DNA of 64,000 nt, from the NCBI RefSeq assembly GCF_049965695.1, contig NZ_JBMFWB010000008.1:13143-77142 (forward strand), in the 5' to 3' direction. The position numbers were made by a program, and so were the translations under genes. The DNA comes from Athalassotoga sp049965695 (GTDB taxonomy: Bacteria; Thermotogota; Thermotogae; Mesoaciditogales; Mesoaciditogaceae). A model generated the notes under the pieces. That model ran no database searches. It was not told the DNA's origin and saw only the letters and a list, made by a program, of their open reading frames with translations. Below are positions 43,449 through 51,937 of the stretch, in pieces (position 1 is the stretch's first letter; each line of letters starts with the position of its first letter).

Positions 43449-44048
43449 ATGGAAAAAATAACTTTTTTAAGTTACGACGGATTAAAAATAGAAGCAGAAA
43501 TTTTTGGTAAATCGGATCATGCGGTCATTTTAGCACACGGTAAGATTTTCGATATGCAAAGTTGGGAGGCACTCGCAAAATATCTTGAAGATCAGGGTTT
43601 TTCCGCTATCCCCTTTAATTTTCGTGGCTATGGTAATTCACAATCTAAAGATTTTAAGTATGAGTTTGATGTCGTTGGAGCGATAGATTACGCGCTGAAA
43701 GATCACAAACGTGTTTCTGTCATCGGGGCAAGCATGGGAGGCGCCGCAACTCTCAGGGCTTTGGAAATCAGCAAACCTGTTGATGGTCTTGTGCTACTTT
43801 CACCGGCCGGCTTGCCAAAGAGTTTTTCAGATCTTGAAGGAAAAGCCAAAAAAGCGCTTGTCGTTTTTTCAAAAGGAGATTTTGTCTTTGACACGGCCAC
43901 CGAGATTTCAAAATCACTTCCGTTTGAGACGGAAACCCTTATTTTCAACGGGAATCTCCATGCTCAAAACCTTTTTAGAGATTCGGAGATTGCTGCCGAA
44001 CTCAAAAGCAAAATATCGACGTTTTTAAGATCGGTTGAAAGGATTTAA
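43449..44048 (+). CDS. Alpha/beta hydrolase
   Basis: A 199-residue serine hydrolase: oxyanion region LAHGKIFDMQSW, nucleophile elbow IGASMGGAA, probable acid in SKGDFVFD and His in GNLHAQNLF. It has no signal peptide. Small size suggests an esterase or thioesterase without a lid domain; the substrate is unknown. It is 2 nt ahead of tldD and behind the exporter genes, in an apparent five-gene operon. Confidence 0.8.
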   Translation: MEKITFLSYDGLKIEAEIFGKSDHAVILAHGKIFDMQSWEALAKYLEDQGFSAIPFNFRGYGNSQSKDFKYEFDVVGAIDYALKDHKRVSVIGASMGGAATLRALEISKPVDGLVLLSPAGLPKSFSDLEGKAKKALVVFSKGDFVFDTATEISKSLPFETETLIFNGNLHAQNLFRDSEIAAELKSKISTFLRSVERI

Positions 44049-44050
44049 AA

Positions 44051-45469
44051 ATGCAGGTCAAATTCTCTGATTTTTTGAATGCAAAAGTACCGATGCTTGA
44101 GGAAATCGTCACCGCTCTTTCTAAGACTTACGGATATGCTTCAATCCTTGGAAGTGATACCCACGGGAAAAGATATTTGGTAACAGATGTTGAGACAAAC
44201 GTAAGCGATAGCAACTGGAACGAAAGAGGCTTCGTCCTTAGAGTCTTCAATGGGCTTAATTACTCGGAGTTTTCTTTCAACGAAATTAAAAATCCTTCTT
44301 ACGTAATTGACTTTGTAAACGATGATCTCGTCAAATCGTTCGAAGAGTTTAAAAATCACGGTAAGGTTTTAAAATGCCCTTGCGTGATCGAAGAACCGGT
44401 TAAAAGCAGTTTTGAAGGTGAAGTTGAGATTCTTCCTGAAGATGTTGATCCCGGCACAAAAATAGAAAAACTTTTGAAGATGAAAGCGCATGCCCATCAA
44501 TTGTCAACGAAGATCGTGAATTTTTGGTCTACATACGAAGAGGTGCAGGTAAACAAAGTTTTTGTTTCTTCCAAAAAATTGCTTCGCCAAAGTTACGTAT
44601 GGTCGCAAGGTTACCTTCAGGCAATTGCCCGGGCTGAAAAGACGAAATACTCGTACGAAGGTTTTTCCGGCATGAAGGGAGTTGAAATACTTGATGAAAT
44701 GATCCATGGTGTCGATAAAGTCGTTGCAGAAGCCGAAATGTTGCTCGATTCGGAAAAAATCCCTCCTGGAGAATACGACGTGATATGTGCCCCGGATGTC
44801 GCCGGAGTTATAGCACACGAAGCATTTGGACACGGCGTGGAGATGGACATGTTTGTAAAAAACAGGGCAAAAGCCGTTTCTTACCTTGGGAAAAAAGTCG
44901 CATCCGATCTCGTGACGATGCATGACGGTGCCGCCGCTGCCAAACAGGTTTCTTCATATCTCTTTGATGACGAGGGCACATTCGGATCGGACACGGTCGT
45001 CATAGATCATGGCATACTTAAGACCGGGATATCGGATTTGATGTCTGCTTTAAGGCTGGGTACGAAACCAACGGGAAATGGTAAAAGAGAATCTTTCGAA
45101 AGAAAGGCCTACTCAAGGATGACAAATACTTTTTTCGCTCGGGGAAATGACAAACTTGAAGATATGATTTCATCTGTCAAGCATGGTTATTTTCTCGAAA
45201 AGGTCTCAAGTGGAATGGAAGACCCGAAAAATTGGGGAATCCAATGCTGGATTCTTTACGGCAGAGAGATAAAAGACGGAAAGATAACAAATAAGATATT
45301 CTCTCCCATCCTCATGACGGGATACGTTCCGGATTTGCTCAATTCTATTTCGATGATCTCGGATGATCTTGAATTATCGGGAGTCGGAAGTTGCGGCAAG
45401 GGTTATAAAGAGTTCGTCAAAGTTTCTTCTGGAGGCCCCTACATAAAAGCCAAAGCGAGGTTAGGATGA
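44051..45469 (+). CDS. tldD: TldD family metalloprotease subunit
   Basis: Zinc protease subunit of the TldD/TldE heterodimer, which cuts unfolded or modified peptides. The zinc motif HEAFGHGVE (HExxxH) is present at about residues 257-265, so this is the catalytic partner. The C-terminal SGVGSCGKGYKEFVKVSSGGPYI matches the family end. Overlaps its partner by 4 nt. The known family roles are microcin maturation and antitoxin decay; no such peptide gene is visible here. Confidence 0.9.
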   Translation: MQVKFSDFLNAKVPMLEEIVTALSKTYGYASILGSDTHGKRYLVTDVETNVSDSNWNERGFVLRVFNGLNYSEFSFNEIKNPSYVIDFVNDDLVKSFEEFKNHGKVLKCPCVIEEPVKSSFEGEVEILPEDVDPGTKIEKLLKMKAHAHQLSTKIVNFWSTYEEVQVNKVFVSSKKLLRQSYVWSQGYLQAIARAEKTKYSYEGFSGMKGVEILDEMIHGVDKVVAEAEMLLDSEKIPPGEYDVICAPDVAGVIAHEAFGHGVEMDMFVKNRAKAVSYLGKKVASDLVTMHDGAAAAKQVSSYLFDDEGTFGSDTVVIDHGILKTGISDLMSALRLGTKPTGNGKRESFERKAYSRMTNTFFARGNDKLEDMISSVKHGYFLEKVSSGMEDPKNWGIQCWILYGREIKDGKITNKIFSPILMTGYVPDLLNSISMISDDLELSGVGSCGKGYKEFVKVSSGGPYIKAKARLG

Positions 45470-46752
45470 TGATAGACGAGATAATCAACGATCTTCGACT
45501 TCAAAAAGAGATCGATGATTGGAAGATAATAGAGAAAAAAGTCGATGGATCAGAATTGTTTTTTATCAAAGATGCACTCGATATGAACAGATCCAAACAA
45601 ACTCAAAAATTTTTTGTCACGATATATCATGATTTCGAAGAAAATGGAAAAATGTACAGAGGATCGTCTGAATTTACGATTCATCCCGGTGAAATCGATG
45701 TTGAATCTTTGATAAAGGAAAATATCTTTTCATCCAAATTCGTCAAAAACACGCCATATCCACTTGCAACGCCATCAGAGGGAAAAAAGAGGTCTTTTGC
45801 AAAGGCCTCGTTATCGAATTCGATCGACGAAGTTGTTTCCTGCATGTACGCTGGGAGGTTAGAAAAGACATGGATAAATTCTTCCGAGATTTTTATGAAT
45901 CACATTCAAGAAAGAATAGTCAATTCGAAAGGCGTGGATGTGTCAAATGACCTGCTTAGCCTTTACGTCGAATTTGTAACGACCTCTCGTGCCGAAAAAG
46001 AAGAAGTCGAACTTTATTGGAACTTTCAATTTTCAAAATTTGACGATGAAATTATAAAAGACAAAATCGCAAATGCCATGAAAACGACAGAAGATAGATC
46101 CCGTGCGGTTAAAATTCCAGATATCAGGAATATTCCCGTTATTTTAACCGGAGAATCCGTGAAAGAATTTTTCAAATATCATCTTTACAAAACATCGGCA
46201 AGGTATATATACGAGCATCTTTCAAATGCCAAAATCGGTATGGATCTTCAAAACAACGCGAAAAGCGACAGAATAACCATGTGGATAGATCCTTTCCTTG
46301 AAAGATCGGCTTATTCCATCGATTACGACGAAGACGGTTTTCCCGTGAAAAAAGTTAAGATCATCGATAATTCTGTCGTTGAAAATATATGGGGCGATAT
46401 CAGATACGCACATTATCTTGGAATTGAACCGACGGGTCATATGACGAATTTCGTCGTTGAGGCCGGTAAAGTTGGCGAAGACGATCTTCAAAAAGGAGAG
46501 TACCTCAAAATTCTCTCTTTTTCAGACTTCGGGTTAGATCCCATGACGGGAGATTTTGGAGGGGAGATAAGACTTGGCTGGTATAGCGATGGTGAAAAGT
46601 TGATCCCCGTGACAGGCGGATCGATCTCGGGCAACGTATCTGATGTGGAAGAGATCATACTTTCAAAAGAAACACAGCAGGAGGATAATTTTTTCGGCCC
46701 TAAAAGTTTGAAAATCAGCGGGTTGAAAATTTCCGGAAGCAAAGAGTTATAA
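45466..46752 (+). CDS. tldE: TldE/PmbA family protease subunit
   Basis: The 428-residue partner of TldD. It shares the family's C-terminal fold (GLDPMTGDFGGEIRLGWY, VTGGSISGNV) but has no HExxxH motif, as expected for TldE/PmbA, which shapes the substrate channel and is not catalytic alone. The N-terminal half is divergent. ATGATG start overlapping the tldD stop. Confidence 0.85.
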   Translation: MMIDEIINDLRLQKEIDDWKIIEKKVDGSELFFIKDALDMNRSKQTQKFFVTIYHDFEENGKMYRGSSEFTIHPGEIDVESLIKENIFSSKFVKNTPYPLATPSEGKKRSFAKASLSNSIDEVVSCMYAGRLEKTWINSSEIFMNHIQERIVNSKGVDVSNDLLSLYVEFVTTSRAEKEEVELYWNFQFSKFDDEIIKDKIANAMKTTEDRSRAVKIPDIRNIPVILTGESVKEFFKYHLYKTSARYIYEHLSNAKIGMDLQNNAKSDRITMWIDPFLERSAYSIDYDEDGFPVKKVKIIDNSVVENIWGDIRYAHYLGIEPTGHMTNFVVEAGKVGEDDLQKGEYLKILSFSDFGLDPMTGDFGGEIRLGWYSDGEKLIPVTGGSISGNVSDVEEIILSKETQQEDNFFGPKSLKISGLKISGSKEL

Positions 46753-46835
46753 ACGGTAGATAATGCCGGATCTAAAGTTGGCTTGGTATACTAAAAATCT
46801 TTTAAAAGTGAAGTACAAAACTCGATTCATGGCGG

Positions 46836-46908
46836 AGGGTAGGATGCCCTCTCGATGGCCTCCGCAGCGCAGCGAGGACCAGACATCGAGTGAGGCACCT
46901 GCCGAAGC
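46836..46908 (-). repeat. Palindromic MITE/REP-like element, copy 3 (inverted)
   Basis: Complement of copy 1: read on the minus strand it runs GGCAGGTGCC, CTCGATGTCTGG, then the shared centre CCTCGCTGCGCTGCGGAGGC and ends GGCATCCTACC. About 40 bases of the middle are the same as in copy 1, 18 kb away. It fills the 235-nt gap between tldE and the aldolase gene. Confidence 0.75.
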
Positions 46909-46987
46909 CCATACTTCACAATCAAAGTTGAATCGGTATATAATGATATAATTTATTTGTCATAAAAAAATCGAAAGAAGGTAAAAC

Positions 46988-47638
46988 ATGAAAGAAAGCA
47001 TAGCGATACTGGAAGCATGCCAGCAGATAATAGATTTAAAACTTGTTTCAGGCACATGGGGAAATGTATCTATGAGACTTGAAAACGGGAATATACTCAT
47101 AACCCCAAGTGGCATACCCTATGACGAAATAAGGGAAGAAGACATCGTTTTGTGTGATAGAACGGGAAAGGTCATTGAAGGAAAACTTTTGCCTTCAAGT
47201 GAATTGAAAATGCATCTTGCCCTCTACGCCAAGCGTGAAGACGTGAATGCCATAGTTCACACGCACAGCCTTTATGCCTCTGTGGCATCCTCCATCTTCG
47301 AAGAAGTGCCGATTCTCGTCGAAGACGTTGCGATGGTTATAGGCGGTACAATAAAGGTTACAGAATACAAATTGCCCGGCACCGAAGAACTTGCAGAAGA
47401 AGTTGTGACGGCCATAGGCGATAACAACGCGGTCATAATATCAAATCATGGTCAGGCCGCTGTTGGCCAAACGATGGAAGATGCTATGCTTTCTGCACAG
47501 ATGTGTGAAAAAGCGGCGCAAATGTACATCGTAGCCGTTCAAACCGGAAAAATGCCGCGCGCGCTTTGTGATAAAGATGTGAAGATGCTTTACGAAAAAT
47601 ACGTTAACTCCTACAAAAAACTAAAGGAGAAAAGATGA
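46988..47638 (+). CDS. Class II aldolase (L-fuculose-1-phosphate / methylthioribulose-1-phosphate aldolase type)
   Basis: Zinc-dependent aldolase of the AraD/FucA family, 216 residues. The catalytic Glu is in LPSSELKMH and the zinc His residues are in HTHSLYAS and ISNHGQAAVG, so the active site is complete. FucA-type enzymes give DHAP and an aldehyde. The direct overlap with mtaD and the downstream nucleoside phosphorylases suggest that the real substrate is a 5-deoxy- or 5-methylthio-ribulose-1-phosphate from MTA or 5'-deoxyadenosine, not fuculose phosphate. The isomerase MtnA needed for this is not in the window. Confidence 0.85.
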   Translation: MKESIAILEACQQIIDLKLVSGTWGNVSMRLENGNILITPSGIPYDEIREEDIVLCDRTGKVIEGKLLPSSELKMHLALYAKREDVNAIVHTHSLYASVASSIFEEVPILVEDVAMVIGGTIKVTEYKLPGTEELAEEVVTAIGDNNAVIISNHGQAAVGQTMEDAMLSAQMCEKAAQMYIVAVQTGKMPRALCDKDVKMLYEKYVNSYKKLKEKR

Positions 47639-48882
47639 GTAAAGTTTTGAAGAACGCATTGATATTGAAAAATGATTTTTCATTCGAAAAGCGAACCCTC
47701 TACATCGAAAATGACAGAATAAGCGATTTTGCAATGGGAGAAGTCGAGGACCTCGATGGTATGCTTATCATGCCCGGCCTTGTTAACACACATACACACG
47801 CGGGTATGACCCTGTTCAGAGGTATCGCAGAAGATGTGGATCTTAACGACTGGCTTTTCAAATATATCTTTCCGCGAGAAGACAAATTGACGGAAAAAGA
47901 TGTTTACATTGGGAGCCTTGTTGGATTTATGGAAATGGTCAAACACGGAATAACGACATTTGTCGACATGTATTTTTACGAAGACGCGATATATCAGGCT
48001 GCAAAAGATATCGGTATAAGGGGAATCGTGGCGAGAGGCCTCGCGGACACAGATGGAAAAGGGCGAAAGAAACTGCACCTTGCCGAGGAATTCATAAAAA
48101 AGCATCGCGACGATGATCTTGTGAAAGGTGGTTTTGGCCCGCATGCACTTTACACGTGTTCGATGGATTACTTTAAAGAGATAATTGAAACTTCGAAAAA
48201 TTACGATCTGCCGGTTACATTTCATTTGCTTGAATCACCGGATGAAAGGGCCAATTTCAAAAAAGAAAGCGGAATAGAATCTGTTGAATTTCTTGACTCG
48301 ATAGGGGCATTTGAAAAAAACACCATCATAGCGCATGGAACCGATCTTAACGATGATGAATTGCGTTTGATATCCAAAAGAGGATCGACGCTTTCTTACA
48401 ATCCTATCTCAAACGCCAAACTCGGAAATGGAATAGCACCTATAAAAGCAGCCGTTGAGTTGGGTGTCAACGTTACACTCGGCACGGATTCGGCCGCTTC
48501 AAACAACAGCCTTAACATTTTCAGCGAAATGAAGTTTGGTGCCCTTCTCCAGAGGGCAAAACTTCATGATCCAAAGATATTGAAATTGGAAGAGATAATT
48601 AAAATGGCAACATCGAATGCAAAAAAATCTTTACCGTTCGATGTTGGGACCCTTGAAAGCGGCATGCTCGCAGATCTCGTTGTGATAGACCTCAATGACT
48701 TTTCCATGGTGCCCAAAGAAAACATGCTTGCCAACATCGTTTATTCACTTGATACCGCTTCCATAAAACGTGTCATGATAGGAGGAAAATGGATCTATGA
48801 TGGAGAATTTCTCACCGTCGACGGCAAGAAGGTGATAGAAGACTTTGAAAAAGCATACAGCGAGGTTAATTCTCGCCTTTGA
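47635..48882 (+). CDS. mtaD: 5-methylthioadenosine/S-adenosylhomocysteine deaminase
   Basis: Amidohydrolase that deaminates MTA, SAH and often 5'-deoxyadenosine to inosine analogues. Metal motifs: MPGLVNTHTHAGMTLFRG, a GPHALYTCS block, HLLESPDE, and the catalytic Asp in LGTDSAASNNSLN. Length 415 residues fits the family. Product nucleosides would be cut by the phosphorylases encoded downstream. ATGA overlap with the aldolase gene; 38-nt overlap with the next. Confidence 0.9.
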   Translation: MSKVLKNALILKNDFSFEKRTLYIENDRISDFAMGEVEDLDGMLIMPGLVNTHTHAGMTLFRGIAEDVDLNDWLFKYIFPREDKLTEKDVYIGSLVGFMEMVKHGITTFVDMYFYEDAIYQAAKDIGIRGIVARGLADTDGKGRKKLHLAEEFIKKHRDDDLVKGGFGPHALYTCSMDYFKEIIETSKNYDLPVTFHLLESPDERANFKKESGIESVEFLDSIGAFEKNTIIAHGTDLNDDELRLISKRGSTLSYNPISNAKLGNGIAPIKAAVELGVNVTLGTDSAASNNSLNIFSEMKFGALLQRAKLHDPKILKLEEIIKMATSNAKKSLPFDVGTLESGMLADLVVIDLNDFSMVPKENMLANIVYSLDTASIKRVMIGGKWIYDGEFLTVDGKKVIEDFEKAYSEVNSRL

Positions 48883-49342
48883 ATTGATACCGCTGGCTTT
48901 GATCTTAAGTTCATGCTTTTTGACGAAGTTCAACATAAGCACGCTTAGATCTTTTGTGCCGGCAGGATATGCCGTCAAATTTTACGAGATAAAAGTGAAA
49001 CCCGATCAATTCATCGGATACAAATCTTCCAAAATATTGAGAACTGTCTCTGTGACTTACGCCTCCACCGGATCGACCGTTTATCTTAACGCGGCAGAAT
49101 TCGATAGTTCTTTCGATATGCATGATCTTTGGTATACGTTTGCAAAATCCAAAACAGGCACATGGAATGCCCTTAACAGTAGCCTTTGGTGGTTTTCGGG
49201 CACTTTGAAAACATCAAAATATCTCGCCTGGTATTCAAATTACACGATCTTTGTGCTTGAATCAAGCGGAAATGCCGATCTTGAATCCGTAAAAAAGCAG
49301 GTCGAAAATTTCATGAATGTTTTCGGGAGCGTGAAAAATTGA
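48845..49342 (+). CDS. Predicted lipoprotein of unknown function
   Basis: A 165-residue protein starting from TTG at 48845, inside the mtaD end. The N-terminus MKKHTARLILAFELIPLALI leads to a lipobox LSSC at about residue 24, so it should be lipid-anchored outside the membrane. The rest has Ser/Thr-rich and aromatic stretches (GTWNALNSSLWWFSG) and no motif that I recognise. Its place in the nucleoside salvage operon hints at a role outside the cell, but this is only context. TTGA overlap with the radical SAM gene. Confidence 0.65.
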   Translation: MKKHTARLILAFELIPLALILSSCFLTKFNISTLRSFVPAGYAVKFYEIKVKPDQFIGYKSSKILRTVSVTYASTGSTVYLNAAEFDSSFDMHDLWYTFAKSKTGTWNALNSSLWWFSGTLKTSKYLAWYSNYTIFVLESSGNADLESVKKQVENFMNVFGSVKN

Positions 49343-50325
49343 TTTACAGGGAATTGGCGCCTTACCTTAAAGAAAAATATGGTACAAGGGTTCAAAGAAT
49401 TTCCATATCCCACTTTAGAACATGTCCAAATCGCGATGGTACCGTTGGCTTTGGCGGATGCACCTTTTGCGAAGAAACAGGTAGTGGTTTTGCCAACAGA
49501 TTCAGAAATCTTGAAGTTAAAACCCAGATGACGGAAGGAATGAAGATAGCCCGCGGGAAATACAAAGCCACAAAGTTCATGGCATATTTTCAATCTTTCA
49601 CAAACACATACGGCCCTATTGAAGAACTTGAAAGAGTTTACAACGAAGCGATCATCGACGATGTTGTGGCCCTTGATATTTCAACAAGACCGGATGCTTT
49701 TTCGGAAGAGATAGCGCAACTTTTAAAAGAGATATCTTTTAGAAGGAAGGTTGACATATTCGTTGAATTTGGCCTTGAGTCCGTCAATGAAAACACACTT
49801 GTGGCCATTAACCGCGGTCATTCCGTCGGAGAATTCATAGATTCGGTTTTAAGGGCTAACAAATACGAATTTGAAACCGTCGCACATGTAATCTTGGATT
49901 TCCCTTCCGATACTATAAACGATGAGATCGCGTGCGCAAAGATATTATCGGCGCTTAAAGTGAATGGTGTCAAAATGCACTCACTTTATTTGATTGCCGG
50001 TACCAAAATGGGTCAGGATTACATTGAAGGCAAGATAAAACCTTTGGATTCAAAATCATACATTGACAGGGCAGTTGCCTTCCTCTCTCATCTTGATCCT
50101 CAAATCGTCATACACAGAATAATATCAACGCCTCCGGAAAATGCGATTTACTCAATCGGACTTTCTTCCGCTCAGGCAAAAAATTCAATAGAAGCAGAAA
50201 TGATCAAGAATTCAAAATTTCAGGGCAGCGATTTCAATTATCTTGACGGTGGCAGTTGGAGAAAGAAATTTTTCGAAAGGAGCAATTCAAATGGAATACG
50301 TTCAGATGGTCAAAGAATCGGTTGA
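49339..50325 (+). CDS. YhcC-type radical SAM protein (TIGR01212 family)
   Basis: A 328-residue radical SAM enzyme. The cluster cysteines are in CPNRDGTVGFGGCTFC, a Cx11-12CxxC spacing special to the TIGR01212/YhcC group instead of the usual CxxxCxxC. Other blocks are FQSFTNTYGP, ALDISTRPDAF and FVEFGLESVNE. The reaction is not known to me. The TTG start overlaps the lipoprotein stop; its end overlaps the first PNP gene by 35 nt. If it makes 5'-deoxyadenosine, the neighbouring genes could recycle it. Confidence 0.88.
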   Translation: MIYRELAPYLKEKYGTRVQRISISHFRTCPNRDGTVGFGGCTFCEETGSGFANRFRNLEVKTQMTEGMKIARGKYKATKFMAYFQSFTNTYGPIEELERVYNEAIIDDVVALDISTRPDAFSEEIAQLLKEISFRRKVDIFVEFGLESVNENTLVAINRGHSVGEFIDSVLRANKYEFETVAHVILDFPSDTINDEIACAKILSALKVNGVKMHSLYLIAGTKMGQDYIEGKIKPLDSKSYIDRAVAFLSHLDPQIVIHRIISTPPENAIYSIGLSSAQAKNSIEAEMIKNSKFQGSDFNYLDGGSWRKKFFERSNSNGIRSDGQRIG

Positions 50326-51124
50326 ATTTTTGAAATCGAAGGTAAAGGGTAAGCCTCGAATTGCCATAGTGCTTGGTTCGGGACTTTCCGTCATAAAAGA
50401 AAGTTTAGATGTCGAGACGAAGATCAAATATTCGGAAATACCGCATTTTCCAGTTTCAACTGCCCCAGGCCATGCGGGTGAAATGATCTTTGGCAGATGG
50501 AATGATGTGGACGTTGTGCTTATGAACGGCCGTTTCCACTTTTATGAAGGCTATTCCATGAAAGAAGTTACAATGGCAGTGCGTGCATTTCAACTCATGG
50601 GAATCAAGTACTTGTTTCTCACAAATGCTGCCGGCGGACTCAACCACGCGTTTGAACCCGGCCATCCGATGATAATAACGGATCACATAAATTTCATGGG
50701 AGATAACCCTTTAATAGGTAAAAATGTCGAAGAATGGGGAGTCAGATTTCCGGACATGTCAGACGCTTACAATTCAAACCTTGCATCAATTGCCGAAGAC
50801 GTGGCCAAAGAATTACCCGTCGAATATTACAAAGGCGTATACGTTGCGGTTGCAGGTCCGTCCTTTGAGACGCCCGCAGAATTGAAAATGTTCAGATATC
50901 TCGGTGCCGATGCCGTTGGCATGTCGACGGTGCCCGAAGTCATCGTGGCAAATCATGCCGGCATCAAAGTGCTTGCGATCTCGGCCATCACAGATCGCGC
51001 CATACCGGAAGGTTTAGCCCCTTTGACGGCGGAAGAAGTGTTGAGAGTTGCGGAAAAGACCGGAATACAGATAGCAAGTATTTTTGAAGGCGTTATAAAA
51101 GAAATTGGAGACGAACTCAAATGA
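50291..51124 (+). CDS. Purine nucleoside phosphorylase family protein, Asp at the base-discriminating position
   Basis: Trimeric-type PNP/MTAP family enzyme, 277 residues. Phosphate loop IVLGSGLS, PHFPVSTAPGHAGEMIFG, NAAGGLNH, the purine Glu193 in SFETPAE and MSTVPEV are all present. At the place of human PNP Asn243 it has Asp235 (SAITDRAIP). Asn there reads 6-oxopurines; Asp is the adenine-reading choice of MTA phosphorylase. It may therefore use 6-aminopurine nucleosides. The ATG at 50291 has AAAGGAGC upstream; a longer frame to 50243 has none. ATGA overlap with its paralogue. Confidence 0.9.
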   Translation: MEYVQMVKESVEFLKSKVKGKPRIAIVLGSGLSVIKESLDVETKIKYSEIPHFPVSTAPGHAGEMIFGRWNDVDVVLMNGRFHFYEGYSMKEVTMAVRAFQLMGIKYLFLTNAAGGLNHAFEPGHPMIITDHINFMGDNPLIGKNVEEWGVRFPDMSDAYNSNLASIAEDVAKELPVEYYKGVYVAVAGPSFETPAELKMFRYLGADAVGMSTVPEVIVANHAGIKVLAISAITDRAIPEGLAPLTAEEVLRVAEKTGIQIASIFEGVIKEIGDELK

Positions 51125-51927
51125 TCGAAGAGACAGTCAGAGTTTTAAAATCGAAAATAGGAGAGGTGGATGTCGCGATTATTTTAGGATCCGGACTTGG
51201 AAAACTCGCACATCAGGTTGAAGATCCCATTCGCATTTCTTATTCAGAAATTCCGGGATTTTTAAGATCGACGGCACCGGGCCATGCAGGCGAAATGGTC
51301 TACGGCACCGTAAATAAAAAACATGTTTTGCTTATGAACGGACGCTTTCACATGTATGAAGGTTATGCTCCCAAAGATGTCGCCTATCCCGTTGAGGTTA
51401 TGAAGATGATAGGTGTTAAAAAGTTGTTGGTGACTAACGCGGCGGGAGGCATAAAACTTTCATTTGTTCCGGGTCAACTTGTTTTTATAAAAGATGTGAT
51501 CAATTTTTCATTCAGAAATCCTTTGATCGGTCCAAACGATGAAAAGATAGGCCCAAGATTTCCAGATATGTCGCAGCCGCTTTCTAACGAATGGATCGAA
51601 AAGGCCAACGAGGCACTTTATAAAAACATGAACCAAAAACTGGAAACAGGCACTTACGCTTTGATGTTAGGACCGAGTTATGAAACTCCCGCTGAGATAA
51701 AGATGTTAAGGAAGTTGGGCGCGGATATGGTCGGCATGTCGACGGTACCTGAGATAATAAAGGCAAATCATGTTGGGCTGGAAGTCATGGGCATATCTTG
51801 TGTTACCAACATGGCTGCAGGCGTGCTCAAGCAGCCGCTCTCCGAAAAAGAAGTGCTTGATGTTGCAAATAGCGTTTCATCCAATTTTATATCCATAGTT
51901 AAAATCATAATAGAAAAAACTTGCTGA
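51121..51927 (+). CDS. punA: Purine nucleoside phosphorylase (inosine/guanosine type)
   Basis: Phosphorolysis of 6-oxopurine (deoxy)nucleosides to base and ribose-1-phosphate. A 268-residue paralogue of the previous gene. ILGSGLGKLA, GFLRSTAPGHAGEM and NAAGGIK are conserved, purine Glu188 is in SYETPAE, and Asn230 in SCVTNMAAG is the normal 6-oxopurine-reading residue, exactly 42 positions later as in human PNP. It would serve the inosine-like products of MtaD. Confidence 0.92.
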   Translation: MIEETVRVLKSKIGEVDVAIILGSGLGKLAHQVEDPIRISYSEIPGFLRSTAPGHAGEMVYGTVNKKHVLLMNGRFHMYEGYAPKDVAYPVEVMKMIGVKKLLVTNAAGGIKLSFVPGQLVFIKDVINFSFRNPLIGPNDEKIGPRFPDMSQPLSNEWIEKANEALYKNMNQKLETGTYALMLGPSYETPAEIKMLRKLGADMVGMSTVPEIIKANHVGLEVMGISCVTNMAAGVLKQPLSEKEVLDVANSVSSNFISIVKIIIEKTC

Positions 51928-51937
51928 AGGTGATAGC

